The translations under genes and the position numbers were made by a program. A stretch of DNA of 64,000 bases, from the NCBI RefSeq assembly GCF_914767665.1, contig NC_059503.1:30690001-30754000 (forward strand), written 5' to 3'. Below the pieces are notes generated by a model. The model was not told the origin of the DNA. It ran no database searches and saw only the letters and a program-made list of their open reading frames with translations. This document shows positions 24,782 to 37,000 of this stretch, in pieces (the stretch's first letter is position 1; the number at the start of each line of letters is the position of its first letter). This DNA is from Harmonia axyridis. Taxonomy: Eukaryota > Arthropoda > Insecta > Coleoptera > Coccinellidae.

Positions 24782-26418
24782 ATTTAATAATGCATTTACC
24801 ATATCTTCTTCCACCAGGAAATTGTGTTGAATATTTTTCATCACTTCTTGTAATTTTGTCATGGGTGATTTAAGGCGTTTCACTTGATTTGTTAATAGTT
24901 TATTTTTGGTCTTCAAATCGGACAGAATTCTTTGAGATAATTCAAAGTATTTTTTTCGCAGCATAGGGTTTTCCAAATGACGATGTGTATAGTCTCCCAT
25001 ATAGCGGGGATTTGAGAAAAACCGTTTCTTCCTAGAAAAGTAGAATTTGAAAATGGATTCTAGTTTTTTTTTTCAAAATATCTTACTCTATTTTAGAGAT
25101 TCTGTGTTCTCCAGGGAAAGAAGTGGCACTAGAGCTAAATGATGCACATTTTGAAGGAGAGGTTGAAGCCAGCACTTCTTCTGAATCATTGGTAGTTAGA
25201 GTGTCAAATCGCAATAGTTTTTTTGATGTAGATTGTATTTTAAAATCAGATAGAGATTCTGTAGAGTCATGTTCTTCAATACTTCCATTCCCTTCTGAGT
25301 AAGTCCTACAAATTGCTTTATGTTATATAGTAATATTATGAAGAAGATTTTCATTACAAGGAATTAATGAATATCACAAACTATGAAGAAAAGTTTTCGT
25401 TACAACTTACTGAGGTATTTCCAATTCAATTGCAGAAGGCAAACCTTCTTGGATAATCCTCTTCCTTATGTTCTTAGTGCCACAAGAGCTAGATGATGCA
25501 CATTTTGAAGGAGAGGTTAAAGTAGTTGAAGTGTCAAATCCCAATCGTTTTTTTGATGGTGATTGTGTTGTTGTTGAGTGCTGTTCTTCAATACTTCCAT
25601 TGCCTACTGAGTAGGTCCTACAAATTGCTTTATGTTATATTGTAATATTCTGAAGAAGATTTTCATTGCAAGGAATTAATGAATATCACAAACTATGAAG
25701 AAAAGTTTTCGTTACAACTTACTGAGGTATTTCCAATTCAATTGCAGAAGGCAAACCTTCTTGAATAAGCCTCTCCTTTATGTTCTTAGTGCCACTAGAG
25801 CTAGATGATGCACATTTTGAAGGAGAGCTTAAAGTAGTTGAAGTGTCAAATCCCAATCGTTTTTTTGATGGTGATTGTGTTGTTGTTGAGTGCTGTTCTT
25901 CAATACTTCCATTCCCTACTGAGTAGGTCCTACAAATTGCCCTATGTTATATGATATTCTGAGGAAGATTTCCATTGCAAGGAAACATAATAAATATTAC
26001 AAATTATGAAAAAAAGTTTTCGTTTCAACTTACAGAGGTATTTCCAATTTTAGTGCAGAAGTAGAAGGCAAACTTCCTTGGATAAGCCTCTTCCTTAGGT
26101 TTATTATTCGAAAGCAATCTTCAGGAAAGTGATTTGAGCAAAGAAAATATTTTTTTTTCTCTAACATCGGTTGGTTCCAAGAAATTCTCTGCAACCATTT
26201 TTCTCGTTCGAGTTGATTCGATGGAAGTCTTAAAAAACATTTATAAGTCTTAAAATAACATATATGTTATTTTATTCAGTTATAATATATTATAACTGAA
26301 TATATGTTTAAAGGAAAAAATCTGGATTCTGCACGCCTATGGATGGAACTCACCTGTGAAGACTAACTTCACCTCCCGCAATATAAGTGAAACCACACAA
26401 AAAACACTTGCTAGGCAT
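24782..26418 (-). CDS. THAP-domain protein with tandemly amplified exon and coiled coil
   Basis: Six exons join in phase: 26418-26354, 26228-26034, 25929-25723, 25617-25411, 25305-25087 and 25031-24782. Exons 1-2 encode a full THAP domain: MPSKCFLCGFTYIAGGEV, LPSNQLEREKWLQRISW, YFLCSNHFPEDCF (C-x2-C, Trp, C-x2-H), expected to bind DNA in the nucleus. Exons 3 and 4 are nearly identical 69-residue Ser/Thr-rich modules (TYSVGNGSIEEQHSTTTQSP to LPSAIELEIPQ). Exon 5 is a diverged version and the end of exon 2 resembles the module end. Exon 6 is helical and basic (LRKKYFELSQRILSDLKTKN, KLLTNQVKRLKSPMTKLQEV), probably a coiled coil as in many THAP proteins. After exon 6 the frame could run to a stop at 24737 or splice onward. 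It is divergent from the zeste-like gene to its right. Confidence 0.8.
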
Positions 26419-26938
26419 GTCTCATATAACTTCTTGTTTTAATTATTTTCATTTATAACCGTTAAAGGTAAACATTAAACATGTAGAATAGGTATATGAC
26501 CTTGAGCTCCTCGAATCCGCTACGTCAAAATGGTAGCTACGTTGCCAGGTCGAAAAATTAATCAGGTATTTAAAGAAAAGTAAGAAATATTTCACTAATT
26601 CTCGCCATCGGTCACGCCAAAAGAGTTTTACAGGGTGCACTCTAACAGGATATAATCTTTCTTCACTAACTTGATAAAAAAATTTATTGGAAAAATGAAA
26701 CATCCAACAAACTGATATCTACATAATACTGTTTTAGGTCTATGGATACGATACGTTGTGTGTTCTGTGGTGTGCACAATCTGGCGACAAAAACTGTAAA
26801 ATGACATTATCAACGCATGCTCATTTTATGTAAACATTGTAAACAAATCCACTTGTAGATTCGGCAAGATTAATTAGGAATAACGATGCACGATTACGAA
26901 TTACATTTAAAGAAAAATTGGGACAGCAACTGTTGAAA
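26419..26938. promoter_or_regulatory. bidirectional intergenic region between THAP gene and zeste-like gene
   Basis: The two ATGs are divergent and 520 bases apart, so both promoters must lie here unless there are upstream non-coding exons. About 26490-26600 is an inverted copy of 24555-24660, 3' of the THAP exons (shared CTGATTAATTTT, CAACxTAGCTAC, CTCAAGGTCA), and CACTTGTAGATTCGGCA recurs at about 26850. No TATA or Inr could be assigned with confidence. Confidence 0.4.
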
Positions 26939-29107
26939 ATGAAACGTCATGGCAAGAAGAAAACGTCTCCGGAACAACTCACCATTTTGGTGAACTTTAT
27001 ATCGAAAAATAAGGTATTGGTACCTGGTAAAACCAAACCGTTGGAAGATGAGAAGAAGATCTTTGACAATTTGTGGGAAGATTTAACTAAACAGTTAAAT
27101 TCCATTGGCCAAGGACCTTCAAAAACCTCATCTCAATGGAGAAAGGTACAATTGGTAGTGATTCAAATTCATTTCAATCTATTTACATATGGTTCGTTTA
27201 TGTACCATTCCTAAGGACTAAGAACTAACAATTGAACGCTAACAAATCAATGAGGGCGTTTATGCATTTTACCTAAGGACTAAGAACTAACACTTTGACT
27301 AGAAAGTTGGCCAATTTTTAACTAAGAATTAAGCTCCTAGTTAAAATAATGAAGTTGGCATGTGCCGCATAGATTTTAAATATTAACAAGTACTAGTTTC
27401 TATCGTTTCATGTTCCATTATTCGTTTTTATCGATGAAAAGTATTCAGTGTATCTGAAAAAATTTTATTTTATTTTTTCACAATCAATATCAATGTCGAA
27501 CATCAAAGTATAGAACAAATAGAAAGTAGTTCGAGCATGTGCGCTTTCCTTCACTAAGAACTAACAAGAGAGTGCATAAACGCCACTGAATTCTTGGGTA
27601 GAGTTCTTAGTTATTGATTCTAAGTTCATAATTCTTATGAATGGTGCTTAAACCAACTATTAATTATTTTATTTTTCAGACATTTATTGACTGGAAATGT
27701 CATACAAAAAAAAAAGCTAGGGATCTTCAAAAAGACAAACAAAAAACAGAAGGGGGAAGTTTCATTACCAAAGGGTTGACTCCAACTGAAGAAAAATTGA
27801 TTTCTTTTTTAACTTGTATCTCTGAGGAAGGAGCAGACGTTGATGAAGTAGGATTAGGAAATGAAACTGTTGATGTTGAATTTCAGACTGCACATGTATT
27901 CGCAGAAATGCCCATTAATCAACAGTCTTCAAAAAGGCCCCATAGTCCTCCTGTTGTTGAGAGAAAAAGGTTATGTACTGATAGTGAAACGCCAAGGACT
28001 GAGGAAAAAACAGGTTGGTTTTTCTTCTCTCGATAAAAGAGCTTGAAGTTACTGTATTCAGAACTAGACTGAGGCAGTTATTGTGAATAAGGCTCATTAT
28101 AGTATGAATGAGTATTTGAGAGATACTCAATACTTGTTTATTTTTGTTCTTCTTAAGTACCTACTTGCACATACATATAGATTGTATTTTTGTTTGTTGT
28201 AGTAGTGGCTGAGGTAATAATTTACCTATGTACGGAAAATTTCATCACTATCAGATCATTATGTTTTCTTGTAAATAATTACCGAGAAAACTCCCCTCGC
28301 AGTCAATTTTTCACTCCCCGCTATTATTATTATTATTTGAACTGGGGTCGTTTTGCTTCGGTGAGCCTTCCGGGAACTGCGACCATGCAGATCTTTTGTT
28401 CACTACCCTACTCATTCATAGAAACCCAGGGAGGTCGTCAACGACGTTAATAAAATTGACAACCTCCCTAGGGGCCTTGGCCATTACCTCTCTGGTATCC
28501 AGGACCGGCTTGCCCATGTGAATGGTTCTTAGGCCAGCCAGCTCTGGACACTTGCATATCAAGTGTTCAGAAGTTTCTACTTCCGATCCACAGAGTCTGC
28601 AAGTCTCGTCTGCTGACTTACCCATACGGTACAAATGATGTTTGTACCGACAGTGCCCCGTCAGCAGTCCCACCATCACCCGAAGCTCCGCTCGTGACAC
28701 CCGAAGCTCCGCTCGCTAAGAAAACTTTCACTTAATCCTGGACATTTAAAATATCTGAAGGATAGAGCTTGATCTTGTCCATTTCTTGTGGTCCTTCTGT
28801 TATTATTATTATCATTATAAACATTGTATTAGGATTGTTTTATTTGAATATTCTATTTATTCTAGGTAAAGCAAGTAATTTGCAGAAAGCAGATGATGCT
28901 TTTCAAGCTGTCAATAAAAACAAGGACAAAAGAATAGAAAAAATATGGCAGACCAATTTTTTGGATGCTATGATAGAATTAGAATTGAAAGAAGTCGAAT
29001 TGAAAAGGCGTCTCCTAGAAGCTAGGAATAAAACAAAAGAGTTGGAACTTCTAGAAAGGAAATTGAAGCTAGAAGAGGCCAAGTTTACGTCTGAACAAAA
29101 AACTTGA
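26939..29107 (+). CDS. zeste-like Myb/SANT DNA-binding protein
   Basis: Three exons, 26939-27145, 27680-28013 and 28866-29107, join in phases 0 and 1 to a 260-residue protein with stop TGA. Residues 1-100 form a Myb/SANT-like domain of the zeste / MSANTD type: KKTSPEQLTILVNFISKNK, FDNLWEDLTKQLNS, SQWRKTFIDWKCHTKKKARD, with the spaced Trp residues. The middle is acidic and Ser/Pro-rich with a basic patch (VVERKRLC). Residues 180-260 are highly charged and probably a coiled coil (LELKEVELKRRLLEARNKTK). This layout is common for insect DNA-binding regulators, some derived from PIF/Harbinger accessory proteins. Intron 1 contains a Harbinger-like miniature element and intron 2 an antisense RNase H relic. 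The first ATG after the upstream stop was taken as start. Confidence 0.75.
27190..27655. mobile_element. PIF/Harbinger-like miniature element, copy 2
   Basis: It is similar along its length to 12655-13118 (shared AACGCTAACAAATCAATG, GTTCGAGxAxGTGCGC and CAAGAGAGTGCATAAACGC). The ends are TGGTTCG and AAACCA, more degraded than in copy 1, and I see no clear target duplication. It fills most of intron 1 of the zeste-like gene. Confidence 0.65.
28416..28700 (-). pseudogene. C-terminal fragment of a non-LTR retrotransposon (RNase H/zinc part)
   Basis: The minus frame reads VMVGLLTGHCRYKHHLYRMG, then CRLCGSEVETSEHLICKCPE. This is the end of the RNase H domain and the CCHC-like finger found in several insect non-LTR elements. 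It is 95 codons, with an ATT-type run (28323-28337) on its 3' side. It is 5'-truncated and lies antisense in intron 2 of the zeste-like gene. A related relic is at 51280-51959. Confidence 0.8.
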
Positions 29108-29152
29108 ATGAAATATCATTACAGAAAGAGTTAAAAGAAATACAATATCTAT

Positions 29153-29602
29153 GGTTAGAACTATTTAGAGGGGGACTACTGAGATTTCAAAAACTGTTAG
29201 AAATACAAGGTGGCTTGAATTACAAAAAAAGTTGGTTTGAGAGATAAGTGTGTTGGTGTAAACAGATCCAAAATATCTCCAATGGTTCCGGAGATATCTC
29301 CAAAAAACTAAAAATCGAGTTTTATTTTTTTCTTTATAATTAATCTGCTTCTGGAGATAACTTCAAAAAATCCGGTTTGGAACCATTATCAAATATATTT
29401 CGTGAAGTTATCTCCAGAAACAAATGAGTTACTCATAAATAAAAACAAGATATCTCGGGAACCATTGAAGATATATTGGATCTTCTTACACCAACCCACT
29501 CATCCCTAAATAACGCAACTTTTTTGTAATTTAAGTTTAAGCCACCCTGTACTTCTAATGGTTTTCGATATCCTTGTAGTGCCCTTCTGAATAGTTCTAA
29601 CC
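29153..29602. mobile_element. 450 bp fold-back miniature element
   Basis: The ends GGTTAGAACTATT and AATAGTTCTAACC are inverted, and similarity continues inward (AAGGTGGCTTGAATTAC against its complement, then GAGATATCTCC-type words) almost to the centre. It starts 46 bases after the stop of the zeste-like gene and may be transcribed as part of its 3' UTR. No target duplication was certain. Confidence 0.7.
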
Positions 29603-31250
29603 CTAATTCAATTAAAAAACAAATTCTTCATTCTTATAGTAAGCTGATCTAATAATAATAATGTTTATTCAACATAAATAAATATGGTGAGTTACAGAGG
29701 TTTTCAATTCTAGAATTAACTATCTGTGCGTAACTGCTCCAATACTTAATAAGGATTTTGGTGTTTATTCACTCCGTGTCATGTGAATTAATTTTACTCT
29801 TATTGAATATTCTTTGTGAATAAATAAATAGAAAGTTATTATATTAGTAACATCTTTTCAGTAGAAACTGTTTTTTTATATTTGGCAATTATTTATTCAT
29901 GATTTAAATAAAACTATTTTATTTACATTGCGTGTTGGTTAATTTCAAGACTTGATTATCACCTAGTGGCAAGAACGTTCATCCAAGTTTAATTTAATTT
30001 TTAAATAACGTGTATGAAATATTTCTGGTACCTTCTGAATAGTTACAATGTTTGGCGAGACATACTCGAACCAAGCCAATTTTTTGAGGGGATTGCGTTG
30101 TTCCATACTGAGATCACTAATGGAATCGTCAGTTTGGCCAATTGATCTTTGCCAATTTCACATTCCTGAATTTCTATAGCGGAGGACTTTGCCAGAAGGA
30201 AATCAACTTCAAGTTCTGCACGCGGTGGTACCAAGCGGTCACCCATCCAATTCCTAACCACGCTCGAAGCTTCTCGACTTCAGTGTTCCAAACGTGAACT
30301 GACAATTTCAACGTGTTATGGGCGACTTTGCTGGACTGGATACTATTGAAACCTCATAATATGATATTTAAAATATGAGGTTATATTATTCAAATATTTA
30401 CGATGAAAATAATTTTTGAAATGTTCCAAAATATATGATTCGAAGATGTAAATGACTGAAATGTAAAGTCTAATGTTTTGAATATTCCTATTGAATTCAT
30501 TTTGAAACGTTTCAAATCTTGACGATAATTATTTTTAAATGTTTCCGACAGTATATAAGATGTTTCAAAGGTTATAGAACTATTGTAAAATGTACGTAAC
30601 AATACAAACTTCCAAATATTCACAATTGAGGTAATTTTTAAATATCTCATGCTCACTCTTACTGGGTTGGATGTCTAGAATTGGTGCATTAGGTATACAT
30701 CCATTAGACGTGCACTGGACATCCAGAACAGAACACCATTTTGGACGTACAATGCAAGTCCAATATGGATTTATACTTTGTGCTTATCCTGTATGAATGT
30801 TCACTATTAGTTATACAAAATCGTCTAACGATCAATAAAATGCACGATTCATCAGATTTTATTTCAAGATTGTGTTTGAAAATACTATTGATTTTCAGTT
30901 GGATCAGTGAAAGTAGATGGGATTTGAATAGAAAAATTCATTTATATTTGTGGACATTGTATAATGGACGTAAATTCGTACTAACCGGTGGACGTCAACA
31001 ATTGTATGTATACATTCAATGTCCATGGACGTTTGGACTTGAGATGGTCGTAAAATGGACGTCCGATGGATGTGTGCTCTATGAGATTATCTATTGTACT
31101 ATCATTTTTTGTTCTAGTCATTTATTTTATGTGTTCGCATCTATTCATTTACACATCATGATTTTTTTTTAATATACATCCTGAGGGAAACTGAACTCGA
31201 TATTAATACTGTGATAAAAAGGTTTCTGTGATAGAATATGAAGAGGAGAT
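29603..31250. other. AT-rich stretch, no supported gene
   Basis: It contains a short AATAATAATAATG run at about 29650 and a segment at 30660-31080 rich in TGGACGT-like words. No coding frame with recognisable motifs was found. Confidence 0.3.
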
Positions 31251-31401
31251 TCTTGGAATTAATAATAATAATAATAATAAGTAGATATATTTCAGAGAAT
31301 GTTACAGTGTCATACAGATGTTAATATGGTAACATTAAATGAAACAATGTCACATAACCAAAAACAAAACAAAAAAACCGATCATCCTCACAATGCATAT
31401 A

Positions 31402-34011
31402 CTATACGCGCACAAAGTCCTCTATAGAATAAGGCTCTAAATCAATCAATAATTCCTTAATTTTTTTCTTGAACACTTTCATACTATTACACATTTTTAG
31501 GTTCTCTGGAAGTTCATTAAACAATCTAATACCCGAATAAGAAGGGTGTTTCTCCGTTATTGTGAGTCTATGTATCGGATAACTGATATTGAAATTTCTC
31601 GTACCATAGTTGTGCATAGAACCGCACTGCTCATAATGTTCCAAATTCTTAAACATAAAAACTAGCACTTCGTAAATGTAGAGAGCATAAACAGTGAGAA
31701 TATGGTTCCCTTTGAAGACGCCTCTGCATGATTGACGGTAATCCAGACCAAATATAGTTCTGATAACCCTCTTCTGAATACGAAAAATCTCCAGAGTGTT
31801 TGAGTTGACACCATAGAACATCAAACCAAACCTCATCAAGCTCTCAAAGTTGGCGAAATAAAAAATCTTGAGTGAATTCACGTCTAAGTATCGACCTATT
31901 ATTCTCAAACTATATGCGACAGAATTCAATTTCTTTCCCAAACCAATTATATGGTGGTGCCAATTCATGTGTTCATCTATGGAGATGCCTAAAAACTTAG
32001 TAGTCCGATCAGTGTTCAGATCTCTATTCAACAACCTCACAGTGGTTGGTGTCTCCATTCTCTGTTGTGGTGTTCTGAACAGTATCAGCTTAGTTTTATC
32101 TGGGTTCAAAGCCAAGCCATTCCTTTCAAACCATTGCTCCACTCTATTCAAACACATAGAAGCAGTACTGATCAGTTGGGGATAGTTTGAGCCAGACACT
32201 AGCAGGTTGGTGTCATCTGCATAATTTATGATGTGACAATTGGCCAGATTTTCAGAAACAGCTTCCCCGGTCACAGATTTCTCACATTCAAGAACATTAA
32301 CAATATCGTTCATAAAGAGAACAAATAATATGGGTCCTAACATGCTACCCTGAGCTACACCCCAGGGGTTTTCTTTTATTTCTGATTTTATAAATTTCCC
32401 ATTTTGTTTCACCATAGTTCTTTGTCTCCTTCTGATTAAGTAAGATTCGAACCAGTTCAGCACATTTCCTCGAATTCCGTATCTTTCCATTTTGATCAGT
32501 AAAGATTCATGATTAAGTGAATCGAAAGCTTTCGACAGATCCAAGAATATACCCAGCAAAATCTCATTATCTTCAAATGACCTGACAACGTTTTTTGTGA
32601 ACTCTGTTATGGCGGTTAGTACAGATTTTCCTCTTATGTAGCCATGTTGATTGCTACTCAGTACACTGCATGAAGTCATAAAGTCAACCAGCCTACTGCA
32701 CATAGCCATCTCGAAAATCTTAGAGAATGATGGCAAGATACTAATAGGTCTATAATTTTCAAACGAACTATGGTCCCCCTTCTTGTATATAGGAACTATT
32801 ACTGCTAATTTTAGTTGTTCCGGAAAAATTCCATACTTGAAGGAATTATTCATTACATAGCAAAGGACCTCAGATATGGCATTTATGCATTGCTTGATGA
32901 TCTTCACTGGTATTTCATCCTCTCCGCTGGTGTACTTATTCTTCAATTTACTTCCCATCAATTGGATTTCCTCTGTTGTTATGGGTTTCAGAAACATTGA
33001 GCGTTGATTATAACGAATCTTACAATCAGAGACAGGCCTTACACTGTTCAATAAGCTAGGAATCACATTGAGAAGAAAATCATTGTACTTGTTAGCCACA
33101 TCTGAAGGGTTCCCCTCAAAAAAAGCACTGTCATGGTAATCCTCACCAACAACATCTCTGTAAATTCCCCACATGCATTTCATCTTGTTGTCAGATAGAG
33201 AAATCTTCTCACGGTAAATTTCGGAGCGCTTTCTTGCCAATAAATTGTTGTATTCTTTCTTGAATGCATGATAAATGTTTTTCGCCTCCGGACAAAACTG
33301 TTGAACCAACTGGAGTGCAGAGAGTTTATTCCTATAATTGTCTACATCCAAATCACATACTTCATTCCTTCTATGTTTCCTTGAGGTAACCAATCTTAGC
33401 GGAAAGCATTCCTGAAACAATCTCAAAAACAACCCTATGAAACAATTCCACTGAGAGTTCACCTCATCCTCTTCAACATCATATACATCAGACCAATCTT
33501 GTTCCACTAGTTTCGAGATGAAAATATTTATATTTTCAGATGTATAAAATCTCTTGTAAGATGTAACAGGTGAAACACCTCCTCTCAAAGAGAAGGAGAG
33601 CTTAAGGCCCAAGTGGTCAGAAATAGCAGTATATAAAATATGGGTGGTAAACACTTTCTTAAAATTTGTGATTATGTTATCAATACAAGTGCTTGATGTA
33701 GCAGTTACTCTTGTTGATTCACTGAAAGTTAAGTTGAATGAGTAGGAATTCAGTAGAAAATTTACCCTGACAATATTCCTGTGGTCCTTGAAGTCAATAT
33801 TGTAATCACCCGCTATGAAAGCTAGTTTATTCTCAGAAATGATAATTTCCAAAATATCTTGTAGTTTCTTGTAAAATTCCTCCAATGTAGTACTATATGG
33901 TGGTCTGTACACACTGATAATGATAAAGTTTTCAACGCCCAAAAAACACTCGACAGCGGCACACTCGAGCACTTTATCTTTGGATAACTTGTTTATTTGA
34001 TGGTGGACCCT
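31402..34011 (-). CDS. ORF2 3' part: end of endonuclease plus reverse transcriptase
   Basis: After the inserted element the frame resumes with RVHHQINKLSKDKVLECAAV and IIISVYRPPYSTTLEEFY, then AGDYNIDF and AISDHLGLKLSF, the last conserved blocks of the endonuclease. The reverse transcriptase follows: LKNKYTSGEDEIPVKII, FENYRPISILPSFSKIFEMA, NQHGYIRGKS, LGIFLDLSKAFDSLNHESLL, GVAQGSMLGPILFVLFMNDI and the catalytic IINYADDTNLLV, then thumb and tail ending LEPYSIEDFVRV. The enzyme nicks target DNA and copies its RNA there. There is no in-frame stop over about 870 codons. The endonuclease cannot be made whole from this copy. Confidence 0.9.
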   Translation of the reverse strand, partial: RVHHQINKLSKDKVLECAAVECFLGVENFIIISVYRPPYSTTLEEFYKKLQDILEIIISENKLAFIAGDYNIDFKDHRNIVRVNFLLNSYSFNLTFSESTRVTATSSTCIDNIITNFKKVFTTHILYTAISDHLGLKLSFSLRGGVSPVTSYKRFYTSENINIFISKLVEQDWSDVYDVEEDEVNSQWNCFIGLFLRLFQECFPLRLVTSRKHRRNEVCDLDVDNYRNKLSALQLVQQFCPEAKNIYHAFKKEYNNLLARKRSEIYREKISLSDNKMKCMWGIYRDVVGEDYHDSAFFEGNPSDVANKYNDFLLNVIPSLLNSVRPVSDCKIRYNQRSMFLKPITTEEIQLMGSKLKNKYTSGEDEIPVKIIKQCINAISEVLCYVMNNSFKYGIFPEQLKLAVIVPIYKKGDHSSFENYRPISILPSFSKIFEMAMCSRLVDFMTSCSVLSSNQHGYIRGKSVLTAITEFTKNVVRSFEDNEILLGIFLDLSKAFDSLNHESLLIKMERYGIRGNVLNWFESYLIRRRQRTMVKQNGKFIKSEIKENPWGVAQGSMLGPILFVLFMNDIVNVLECEKSVTGEAVSENLANCHIINYADDTNLLVSGSNYPQLISTASMCLNRVEQWFERNGLALNPDKTKLILFRTPQQRMETPTTVRLLNRDLNTDRTTKFLGISIDEHMNWHHHIIGLGKKLNSVAYSLRIIGRYLDVNSLKIFYFANFESLMRFGLMFYGVNSNTLEIFRIQKRVIRTIFGLDYRQSCRGVFKGNHILTVYALYIYEVLVFMFKNLEHYEQCGSMHNYGTRNFNISYPIHRLTITEKHPSYSGIRLFNELPENLKMCNSMKVFKKKIKELLIDLEPYSIEDFVRV

Positions 34012-37000
34012 CCCAGCAAACACAAATACGTATCATAGACATAACATATATATTACAACGATCTATGTTACATAACAATGTAACATACATGCGCCTTTCT
34101 AGTACCGCTCAACGACCGCTCTATGTCCGCCTTCCGTTACATAACATGTAACAAAATTGCCATGTATCATGTACAGATCATGTAACATACATGATACATC
34201 GCTGGTATATTACATCTGTAATATTTATGGTACATCCTTTATGTATCATATACGTAGCTTTTACATTTCATGTAACATACATGATACATCGCTGGTATAT
34301 TACATCTGTAATATTTATGGTACATCCTTTATGTATCATATACGTAGCTGTTACATTTCTGTATAGATGATGTACCTTACATGATACATTGAAAGATATT
34401 GCTGGTTCATTACATCTGTAATATCCTTTATGTATCATTTACGTACCTGATATATTGCTGTTATATAATAATTTACATAGATAATACGTACCTTTCATAT
34501 AACATTCAGATATCTGTTATGTTACTTTTATATATCATGTTTGTAGCTGATATATATCTCTAATATATCTCACACAGAACTGAGATATTGTTTTATATTG
34601 CATGGAGAATTTTTTACTGCGATTTTATGTAATATAAATATATACAGGCTGGCTCAGTTTTTTGTAGAATAACAGTTGTGAGAGTTTTCAGTTTTTAAGA
34701 TGAAAACATAATATGAATATGGGTCGTAATTTCATCATAAGGAAGTTATATCGAGGTTGTTCAAGTTACCAGATTTATCAATAAAATCTTTAATTTTGAA
34801 CAACCTGATGTCAATAACCTCCTTATGTTTTTGTGAATTTATTGACCTATAAAGTGACTATGACGCTTTCATCCTAAAAATGAATACACCAAGTTACTCT
34901 ACAAGAACTGGGCCAACCTGTATATGGTTATATTACATAATATATACTCAGTAAAAAGTTCACCATGCAATATAAAAAAAATTATCCGTTCTATGTGATA
35001 CAACCAAAAGAAATATATCTGCTACAAACAAGAGACATAAGAAAAATGTAATAGTTATCTGAATGTTTATATTACATATAGGTACTCAGAAGTAATTTCT
35101 CTATGCAATTCAAAAACAATACATACCTGTACAATTCTTTCTGGAGGAAAAACTAATCAAACTACAAATAAAAAATCTAAATATGCTGACACCACACAAA
35201 TTATGTTTTAGTGAATTTGTTGGAATTTTTTTCAATACCTTCCAAACAAAAATATAACAAATGATACACAATACCAATTGAAACTAAAACTGCTGGTATC
35301 TAGCCAACATCAATTAATAAGAGATATATCACTTATAAATTACATGAAAAGAGATACTTATGAATTAAGGTGCATTCCAAAAATATATATTTAAACTCCA
35401 TCTTTCATTTTTTGCTAGAAAGATATTTTTTAGTCAACAATATTATTATTTTGAACCTAAAAAATTCAACAAAAACCAGATTCCTACGTTTGGTATGCAC
35501 CACATTTGAAATATTACAAATAATTTATGAATAGTAAAACAGGATTCAATAATTTAACAATTGGGTGTTTGTTAAATGAAAGATCATAGAATTATTGAAA
35601 ATTTTTAATGTAATCAAAGTACCTACATCAACCAAAACTTATTTTTGTCTCTTGATCCTCAATGTGGCCAGCCTTATCCACTCGGCTGATATCTATCTTC
35701 CCAAAGTCTGCACATTGGATAAAAGACTGAGATGCAAAACCTAAACATATTAGAATGTTATTAAAAAATGGTATTTACAATTAAAATTCTCAGTAACGAG
35801 GTTTCCTGATTGGATAAATAACAAATTTCTTACATAATATAAAGTTATGAAAGTTTTGAATACATGAGTAAACTTCAGGAGGTGATTCCTCACTCTGAAA
35901 CAGCAAAATTATTTATATCATACTAAAACATTTGATTAAACTTATCAGAATCTATTTCTCAAAAAGCATCCTTATGTGATCTGACATTGGTCATTAATAA
36001 TGATGGAAGAAAAGTGTATTGTGCATATATGAAATCTAGATGTTTTAATTTCACGAATAGCAGAGAATAACATAGGTACATACATCACAAACATAAATAA
36101 AATATAGCAGAAAAATAGTCTAAGTAGTAAAAACTAGCGCACTATTCAGATAGGTACTTCTTATTTAGATGATAAAACAATTGTGGTATTACTTCAGAAC
36201 TATATACACCCAAATGCAAATTACCATAAAAAGGAAAAATATCAAAATGCATATAATTTGAATGAAGAAGACAGAAACCATGCACACATTCCATTAACGA
36301 TCCACAAAAACATGCAGCAAATATACCTATGCTATTAACAGGCATGCAAGTACAAAAGCAAAATGAAAGGCACATACAACAGCATTTATATATCTAAATG
36401 TAGTTACGTTGTCGAAGTATACTTATATTCACTTACCTCACATATTTTCACTATGAAACTAATCTGGAATTGGTGAAAAATCATCGAATGTTGAATATTA
36501 TTATTACAGTTTTTCACTTCTTATCTCACATATTTCTACGATGAAAGTAATCCGGAATTGATGAAAAATCAAAGAATATTGAATATTATTATTATTATAG
36601 TTCATCACTTCTATCTAACAATCAAAAGTTAGAAAATGCATATCACTTTTCACTGCACTAGTCCTGGCAAAAATCTCTAAACAGTTCAACTTTAATAAAG
36701 GTTATGTATTATAAGAGTACTTGTATAGATCTGAGTAATATATCATGAATATGCTATATTTACATAGCTTTTACATAATATTAGCAATGTAAAATATATA
36801 TTGCGAATGTTACATATATGATATGTAACTATATTACACACTAGTAGATATCAGAGTAATATTGTTTTTAGGGATGCTGGAAGATGTATCATATACGTAA
36901 CTTCAGTAATATAACAATGTTACATATATGATATATGAATAAGTCAAATAATTTCATGGATATATGAAATGTTATGTATCAGATACATTAGTTTGAGATG

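Noticed and set aside
30043..30261. 72-codon minus-strand frame
   Set aside because: No motif, no splice context and no related copy in the window.
34157..34366. 69-codon plus-strand frame with repeated Tyr/Ile/His words
   Set aside because: It is generated by the 90 bp tandem repeat and has no independent coding signal.
36142..36375. 77-codon Cys-rich minus-strand frame inside the 3 kb DNA element
   Set aside because: It has no transposase or other recognisable motif; it is AT-rich filler with chance cysteines.
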